DNA of 64,000 nucleotides from NCBI GenBank assembly GCA_024220505.1, contig JAKZZE010000033.1:186001-250000 (forward strand), written 5' to 3'. Under the pieces are notes generated by a model. It was not told the DNA's origin and made no database searches. It was given only the letters and a program-made list of their open reading frames with translations. The position numbers were made by a program, and so were the translations under genes. This DNA is from Rhizopus arrhizus. Lineage: Eukaryota; Mucoromycota; Mucoromycetes; Mucorales; Rhizopodaceae. Of this stretch, positions 58,523 to 64,000 are shown piece after piece (within the stretch, counting starts at the first letter, position 1; every line of letters starts with the position of its first letter).

Positions 58523-58747
58523 CTTTGTCCGATTTTCATTTTCGCTTTTTCCAAAAAAAGGTGAGTTAAACATTTTAAAATCGATTATTATTCGTCCAAA
58601 AAAAAACTAACATTCTGTCTCTCCTTTGTTCCATTTTCCCATCTGTGTCCCATTTTCGCATTGGTGTCCCATTTTGGCAACCGTGTCCCAATTCAATTTT
58701 AAATTGACCAAATTTTTTTTTCATTGGCCCAACCTGGTTTCTTTAAC
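58523..58747. repeat. Right inverted-repeat arm of Fanzor element, interrupted
   Basis: Inner block 58523-58554 and outer block 58708-58747 match the left arm in inverse orientation. They are separated by 153 bp (58555-58707) that holds a 19-bp tandem array. The arm ends 73 bp before the CRIPT start codon, so it forms part of that gene's promoter. Confidence 0.75.
58626..58701. repeat. 19-bp tandem repeats inside the right arm
   Basis: The word GTGTCCCATTTT or a variant recurs with 19-bp spacing at about 58626 (GTTCCATTTT), 58645, 58664 and 58683 (GTGTCCCAATT). On the minus strand the unit reads like GCGAAAATGGGACAC, which resembles the inner terminal-repeat core GCGAAAATGG, so the array may derive from duplication of the terminal repeat. 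Confidence 0.7.
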
Positions 58748-58820
58748 ATCAATTTGCATTAAAATAAAAAACCGCAGCCCTTTCTGTATTTTTTTTTTTT
58801 TTCTTTTCTTTTCTAAAATA

Positions 58821-59290
58821 ATGGTTTGTAAAAAGTGTGAAAAGAAATTAACAGGATTAGCTGCTCCAGATAAATGGAAAGAAGGATCCAATAATGCAAC
58901 AGGTAACTGAACTGCTGTTTTTTAATCTTGTTGTACTAATTATAAAATCTTTATAGCTGGTTCTTCTGGAAGAAAAATCAATCAAAATAAATTATTATCG
59001 AAATCTGCAAAAGCAAAGTAAAATATAGTAAAAATAAGAAGGAAAAGAGATTTGGAAGCTAATGTTATATAAAGTCGATTTAGCCCATTAGAGAGTAAAT
59101 GTAAATTATGTAAAAATAGAGTTCATCAAGACAAAGCTCATTACTGTCAAGGTAATATAATATTATTGTTAAAAGAATACAAGATTAATTGAGTGAAATG
59201 GGAATAGATTGTGCGTATAAAAAAGGTATATGTGCTATGTGTGGAAAGCAAGTGTTGGACACTAGCAAATATAAACAAACTGCAAAATAA
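58821..59290 (+). CDS. CRIPT: CRIPT family cysteine-rich protein
   Basis: Four exons, ATG at 58821, TAA at 59288-59290. MVCKKCEKKLTGLAAPDKWK, then AGSSGRKINQNKLLSKSAKA, RFSPLESKCKLCKNRVHQDK, AHYCQ, DCAYKKGICAMCGKQVLDTS and a terminal KYKQTAK. This matches the CRIPT family along its whole length of about 100 residues, with all CxxC pairs intact. Human CRIPT binds PDZ domains and is linked to the minor spliceosome; in fungi without PDZ targets a splicing role is more plausible. Its promoter is bordered by the right arm of the Fanzor element. Confidence 0.95.
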
Positions 59291-60069
59291 AATCAAACAT
59301 GTATTTAACACAATTACGTTTGACACCACTCTGACTTTGGATGTAGTTCTGTTTTCAGTGGATTTGGCAGCAAAAAATAGATTTGTTATCGCACGTCTGC
59401 AATCACGTTGATCCATTGACTTTTGGTTGTATTTTTTCCAACCGTTATTGAGGCTCTAATTATCATGTACTTTACCACCATGAAAAGAGGTATCGTTTTG
59501 AATTCACCTTTTTCTAGAAGCTGGTCTTTGAAAATATGCTTTGAGCATTATTATATCAATTTCAGCCCCATGAATCCCTTGTTTAATCCATACAAATATC
59601 ATCTTGTCAGATACTACTATTATTTCTTTGCTTTGAGGTTCCATAAAGTTAAAACAGTTTTTTTTTTTTATCTTTTAGTAAATGAGATAGTAGAACCCTA
59701 GTCTGCTAGCAAAATGTATAATGAATATAGAATCAATGTCTACACCATCGACTTTGCCTCATCTGAATGGCTTTCTATGCACCATTTTTTGAAACTCCAG
59801 CTATTGACAGAACTCTAATGACCTGTTCAATGTTTCTGACAATAGCAACTGCCCAATTTTTCTTTTAATTTAAAAAGATCAATAAATAGCTCAAAGAGCA
59901 AGGCCAAATTTTAAAAAGAATTACTACTATTGAAATTTTTATTATTTATGATACATTCTGACCTTAAAAGTGCAATAAAGTGCCAATGTGCAAGATGAAG
60001 ATACGAGTGTGTACACATATAAATAAATAAAAAAAAGCATAATATCCAAACTCATCAGAAAAAGCCGAT
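59291..60069. other. Intergenic
   Basis: AT-rich; a plus-strand frame at 59423-59701 is hydrophobic and without motifs, so not called. No gene recognised. Confidence 0.35.
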
Positions 60070-60560
60070 ATGAGCCATATATCAGTTGTCTTCAGAGACA
60101 AGATGAAATCCTGCTTCATTAATGAAGGCCCAATTCAAAATTTATTTTCTTAACAGCAATCTTGTACTTTTCAATCCTCACGAGTCCATTTCTTTTGGCA
60201 AGCGACTTTTCTAATTTCTTCATTGACAGAGCATAGACATTTCTCATTATCAGTATAATACAGATTTATTGATTTCCAAATCAAGAAATCCTTTACATGA
60301 AGCATCTTTAATTGGCAGTATATCTGCAGTCGGGTTTTTGTCAACATGCTTGATGATAGATTTCAAATGCTCTTCCTTTAGTTTGCCATGTGACTCCTTT
60401 CTTCCCTTTTTCTTTCTATGTGGCATACCGTGCTTGGTACTCACTGTACGTAGTTTTTGGTAATTTTTGGCAATTTTTGGCTGATCTCAGCTTTATACCT
60501 GTTACTAAAGCAACATCTTTGACGGAAACACTACCATACTCAGTTAAATAAAATAGATCT
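60070..60560 (-). mobile_element. Tc1/IS630-type transposase N-terminal relic
   Basis: On the minus strand, fragments in changing frames read SVSVKDVALVTGIKLRSAKN (first helix-turn-helix, near 60560-60490), GRKESHGKLKEEHLKSIIKH then VDKNPTADILPIKDASC (second HTH, about 60395-60290), NEKCLCSVNEEIRKV, and near 60110 FINEAGFHLVSEDN, which corresponds to the '(V/F)xDEAGFN' block with the first catalytic Asp. That Asp is replaced by Asn here. Stops and frameshifts break the frame. It is a decayed N-terminal half, whereas the fragment at 33964-34289 is a C-terminal part; they need not be the same family. Confidence 0.6.
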
Positions 60561-61104
60561 GATTATCTCTCATTTTATGCTGTAACCTTTTGTGATTTAC
60601 GAGAACATGAATGTTTCCAAGGTATTCGTCTGCGTAAACTTTGATGCGTACTTTTTTCTTTTATTGTTTCTTTTTCAGGTAGCTCGTTTTTGATAATCCC
60701 ATTATCGTTCTTCATCATTGATTCGAAATAGTGACATCTAGACGATTCAATTTCACTTGACACAACAAGTTTAAATAAATTAATTCCGTTTATTTCTTAT
60801 CTTTACTGACACAAGTTTTTAACTCATTAATATGAATATCATCGATGGTCGTTCTGAAAATCGGTGTCACAATAAATTTTATGGTAAAAAAATGAGTGCC
60901 TGTTTTCTAATGTTTTTCAAGAAAAATTATTGGCACGGTTTTAAAAAAAGATCAGAAACCTAATTTTTCCCCTCCTTTTTTCTTCTTTTTCTATGCTTAA
61001 CTTTTTGTAATTTATTTTTATTATATAAACACATATACACATACATACGCATACACATACATTATCTAAGAGAAAAAACAAATAATAATAAAATACAATA
61101 AGAA
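60561..61104. other. Intergenic / leader of UPF0658 gene
   Basis: Contains a minus-strand frame of 62 residues (60575-60763) without recognisable motif, possibly part of the transposon relic, and an AC/AT-rich CACATAC-type microrepeat near 61030-61060. Confidence 0.35.
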
Positions 61105-62497
61105 ATGTGGATTGTTTCTCGAGTTGTAAGAAGAATAGCGATAAGCAAAATAAAATAAATATAAATACACACTTTATAGTTTGGTGAGTCGCGGTGGACA
61201 CGAGCTATTTTTTGTTTGATAATATTACAAGCAGTATTTGCCATTGCATTTGAAAGTGTTATTTTTGCCTTTCATAGAAAAGAAATTAACATGATTAACG
61301 ATGCACACTTAAACATCAACTCAGATGATGAACTTAAATTAGCTTTTGCTAATGCTCGGTCACTCTTAGTTTATTTTATTCTATTCATGATTGCTCAGCT
61401 ATTTACTGTCGTATTGGTGGTGGATGCTGTAAAGTGCTGTCTCCTTTTTTTAAAAAAAAATAGTTTGCCACATTAGGAAAATTGACCTCATTTTTTATTA
61501 TAGATTTATCAAAGAAATACAATTCAATTGATTGCGCTGGTCGCTTTTGAATTAGGCATGACGGCCTATTCTTTTATACAATTCCACCAATCATCTACTT
61601 TATTTAGTAAAGAAGACAGTAACGAATCAGCGGGGCTACTTTATTTAGGCTATGCCTATCACGATTCAAAATGGGCAGAAATTACACAGTCATGTGTTAT
61701 GTGTATCTGTACTTGTATCTTTAGCTTTTTGGCCTATAAACTATATCTGGAATTTGGTTGGCATATCTATAAGAAGATTGGAGCTGATTTAGCTATGCGA
61801 GGTATATAACGTACTGAAGAGTTGAATGAATACTTATATAAATGGAGTAGATCGCTATAAAATGTATCAAATCTTCATGATGTTACTCAAGTTCGATTTC
61901 TTCTTCTTCCTTGGATTTTCAATACAATATTTGGCCTTGTTGATTGTCGCATGGTGGCCGACAGCAGAGAATAGTGGAGATCAAGCAACTACTGTTAAAG
62001 AATTGATTGAACATATTGTATTCAGTTGTTGTATATCAGTTGCCATGTTAACGTCAGCATTATGGGGATTGAAAAGAGAAAAGAAACCACAGATGTACAT
62101 TTTTTTGGTATTATGCTTAGCAAGTATGGGTTATTATATTTATACACTTGTTGAGATTGCAAAAAATCCTGTAAGATTCCTGGGTTCAAAAGCGTTTTTA
62201 ACTTTCTTTTGTAAAATATCTCACTAGATGCCTTTAGTTTTTATTATTAATCTTCTTTATTTAGTGTGTGTAGACTTGGTATTGATTTTAGTATCTGTAG
62301 CTATTGCTATTATCTGTTTAAAAAATTTTAACCTTGGCTTAATGAATCACAGTAATAAGATAACCTGTAACAAAAAAATATAAAAACTAACTATTATAAA
62401 TACAGTCTCTCATGCTACTACCTCAGCTACTTCAGCACATTCCTTAGCACCTTTAGGGTTTGAAAAGTCAAACTCTTCACGATGGTCCATTGAATAA
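61105..62497 (+). CDS. UPF0658 family Golgi membrane protein
   Basis: Exon 1 (ATG 61105) encodes MWIVSRV and joins in phase to [20 protein letters not shown]. Further blocks: [107 protein letters not shown], then hydrophobic segments to the C-terminus (SNSSRWSIE, stop 62495-62497). Seven hydrophobic segments are visible. YKLYxEFGWxIYKxIGADLxMR and [15 protein letters not shown] are diagnostic of UPF0658, a fungal family located at the Golgi with unknown function. Six or seven short introns, all in phase. Confidence 0.9.
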
Positions 62498-62602
62498 TAA
62501 ATATATTTTAATGACGTAAACCGTTATTCTTTGTTTATCAATGCATGAAAATCTCTGTACCTTTTTTTTTGTTTTTCTCTCTTATTTTGATTTTTTCTGT
62601 TA

Positions 62603-64000
62603 ATGTCCAAAAGCGTATTAAACTATAGTCAAGACCCTTTGCATGATTCACATGCTTTAATAGTCCGTAAAGAAGCACCTTTTAATGCTGAACCGTCAAC
62701 ACCAGATTTAGTGAAGTACTATATCACACCTGAAAAATATTTCTTTTGCCGTAATCATGGGCCAATGCCTGTATTGGATGAAAATGAGCATACAATAGAA
62801 ATTAGCGGTATAGGATGTAAATCAAAAACAGTGATAACAATGAAGCAAATAAAACAAGATTACGAAAAAGTATCAGTAATGATGGTTATGGAGGTATTTA
62901 TTTAAAAAAGTATTGTTCTATTCTAAATATTTTTTTATATAGTGTGCAGTAAGAAGACTCATTTTTAAATGAGCCGTGGGAAAATAAATAGTATTTTTCA
63001 CACACTCATATAAATTATAGGGAAATAGAAGAGATGGTTTACATAAAGTGAAGTTTACAAAAGGTGTAAAGTATAAGTCTAGTATCTATCCATTTTGGTC
63101 TAATATCGATATAATTTGAAGGTTATTTGGGGTCCAGGTGCTCTGGGTAATGCAATATATAGTGGAGCCAGACTTAAAGATGTACTTGAAGCAATAGGAG
63201 TTACATCCAAGATTAAAAATTTGTCTAAACTTCATGTTGCATTTGAATCTGTGGAACAAGTAACATCAATCACTAAAAAAAGGGCTATTTGCCTATTTAC
63301 GTTATTATTTAGTGTGAAGAAGAAAAATGCTATGGTTCCTCTATTCCACTATCAAAAGCATTGTAAGATATTTAAACTCCATTTATAATGCTTAATTTTC
63401 CATAATAGGGATGAGTTTGGTGATGTCTTGTTAGCTTATGAGGTAAAAATTAAGTTTGTGTTTAAGAAAAATGCTAAAGTAACCAAACCTAGTTCAATGG
63501 AAAAGCTTTGACTCGTGATCGCGGATACCCTGTTCGAGTGGTTGTACCAGGTATGAAAGGAAAAAAAAAAAAAAAAAAAAAAAAAGAGTGTATAAAAACA
63601 TGAATTGTCATAGGATATATTGGTGCACGTTCAGTCAAATTTTTAAAATCAATCACAATCCAAGAAGAGGAATCTTCTTCCTTCTTTCAACAAAGAGATT
63701 ATAAGATATTACCTGAAAATGTAAATTCTAAGTGTATTTTATGTTACATGCTAATATTGTTCTAGATTAATACTGAAGAACAAGCCAATGCTTATTGGTG
63801 TAAGCTGCCTTCGATAGGTGAATACAATGTTCAATCTTATGTTTGTATACCTGCAGATGGATTACACGATGGTCCCAAATTAAATGAACAAGTACAAGGT
63901 TATGCTTTGTCTGGTGGTGGTAGATTTATACAGCGTGTTGGTAAGTTGAAGATTTGCTTTCTTTCTTTGAGTTGTTAATCTTTAAAAGATGTCTCTGGTG
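62603..64000 (+). CDS. Sulfite oxidase-type molybdopterin oxidoreductase, 5' part
   Basis: Starts MSKSVLNYSQDPLHDSHALI, then PEKYFFCRNHGPMPVLDENE, TIEISGIGCKSKTVITMKQI, VMMVMECAGNRRDGL, VIWGPGALGNAIYSGARLKD, SIPLSKAL, GKALTRDRGYPVRVVVPGYI, GARSVKFLKSITIQEEESSS, IPADGLHDG and ALSGGGRFIQRVDVSG at the edge. These are the oxidoreductase molybdopterin domain and the start of the Mo-co dimerisation domain. The Cys of ECAGNRR is the molybdenum ligand. There is no cytochrome b5 domain upstream, so the layout is of the plant/bacterial type (peroxisomal or soluble). It oxidises sulfite to sulfate. At least eight introns; the 3' end is beyond the window. Confidence 0.92.
62943..62948 (+). other. 6-nt microexon (Cys-Ala) of the sulfite oxidase gene
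   Basis: TGTGCA lies between an acceptor (TTTTTATATAG) and a donor (GTAAGA). Removing the flanking introns joins VME, CA and GNRRDGL in frame and restores the conserved ECAGNRR block. The upstream intron begins GTATTT at 62893 and the downstream intron ends TTATAG at 63020. Confidence 0.8.

Larger units (their letters stand above)
55268..58747. mobile_element. Fanzor-carrying element bounded by inverted repeats, no transposase
   Basis: The Fanzor gene lies between two inverted-repeat arms. The outer block is 39 nt at 55268-55306 and 40 nt at 58708-58747 (inverted), with one mismatch and one indel, core GGTTGGGCCAATG. The inner block is 32 nt at 55303-55334 and 58523-58554 (inverted), with three mismatches, core GGAAAAAGCGAAAATG. 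On the left the blocks overlap; on the right 153 bp with tandem repeats separate them. No other gene is inside, so the element would need a transposase in trans. No target-site duplication is evident at these ends, so the exact termini are uncertain. It sits between uL2m and CRIPT, and both genes look undisturbed. Confidence 0.7.

Overview
The window looks like nuclear DNA of a Mucorales-type (Mucoromycota) fungus. It is AT-rich, full of long poly(A)/poly(T) tracts, and its genes carry many short introns (about 45-60 bp, GT-AG, often with a CTAAT-like branch site). It encodes typical fungal proteins: a WOPR regulator, a ChAPs-family exomer subunit, a Zn2Cys6 factor, a forkhead factor, a DUF3759/CipC protein and a UPF0658 Golgi protein. 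No tRNA, rRNA or CRISPR array was recognised. Intron-exon structures were deduced by eye from frame continuity and family motifs.

Layout. 0-9 kb: signalling and chromatin genes (partial gene, RVxF-motif protein, PHD-ePHD chromatin reader with coiled coil, Ras GEF, a small multi-exon orphan, a DUF155/RMD1-like protein). 9-25 kb: forkhead factor, a giant RecB-like nuclease/SF1 helicase, a PHO84-type phosphate transporter divergent from an exomer (ChAPs) gene, and a Zn2Cys6 transcription factor. 25-34.3 kb: a transposon graveyard with a broken PD-(D/E)XK-like gene, a Mutator-like transposase relic, a broken Fanzor (eukaryotic TnpB-like RNA-guided nuclease), a non-LTR retrotransposon tail and a Tc1/IS630-type transposase fragment. 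34.8-55.2 kb: mostly housekeeping and metabolic genes (CipC-like, a BORCS5-like candidate, GNAT, long-chain acyl-CoA synthetase, mitochondrial pyruvate carrier, WOPR, PEP carboxykinase, YjbQ, Vip1-like RRM, a miniature GT20-like protein, mitochondrial uL2). 55.2-64 kb: an apparently intact Fanzor gene bracketed by inverted repeats, then CRIPT, another Tc1-type relic, UPF0658 and the 5' part of sulfite oxidase.

The most interesting locus is the Fanzor element at about 55268-58747. It encodes a protein of about 830 residues with all three RuvC acidic positions and a treble-clef zinc finger. Matching inverted repeats (39/40 nt outer block, 32 nt inner block) flank it, no transposase lies inside, and it is wedged between the uL2m and CRIPT genes. 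By analogy with TnpB/Fanzor, the stretch between the gene's stop codon and the left inverted repeat is a candidate guide-RNA scaffold. A second, unrelated and broken Fanzor at 31.8-33.5 kb has lost the RuvC-II glutamate. Other notable items are a 6-nt microexon carrying the molybdenum-ligand cysteine of sulfite oxidase, a nuclease-helicase fusion, a truncated trehalose-synthase-like protein, and CGG-type palindromes upstream of the PEPCK and GNAT genes.
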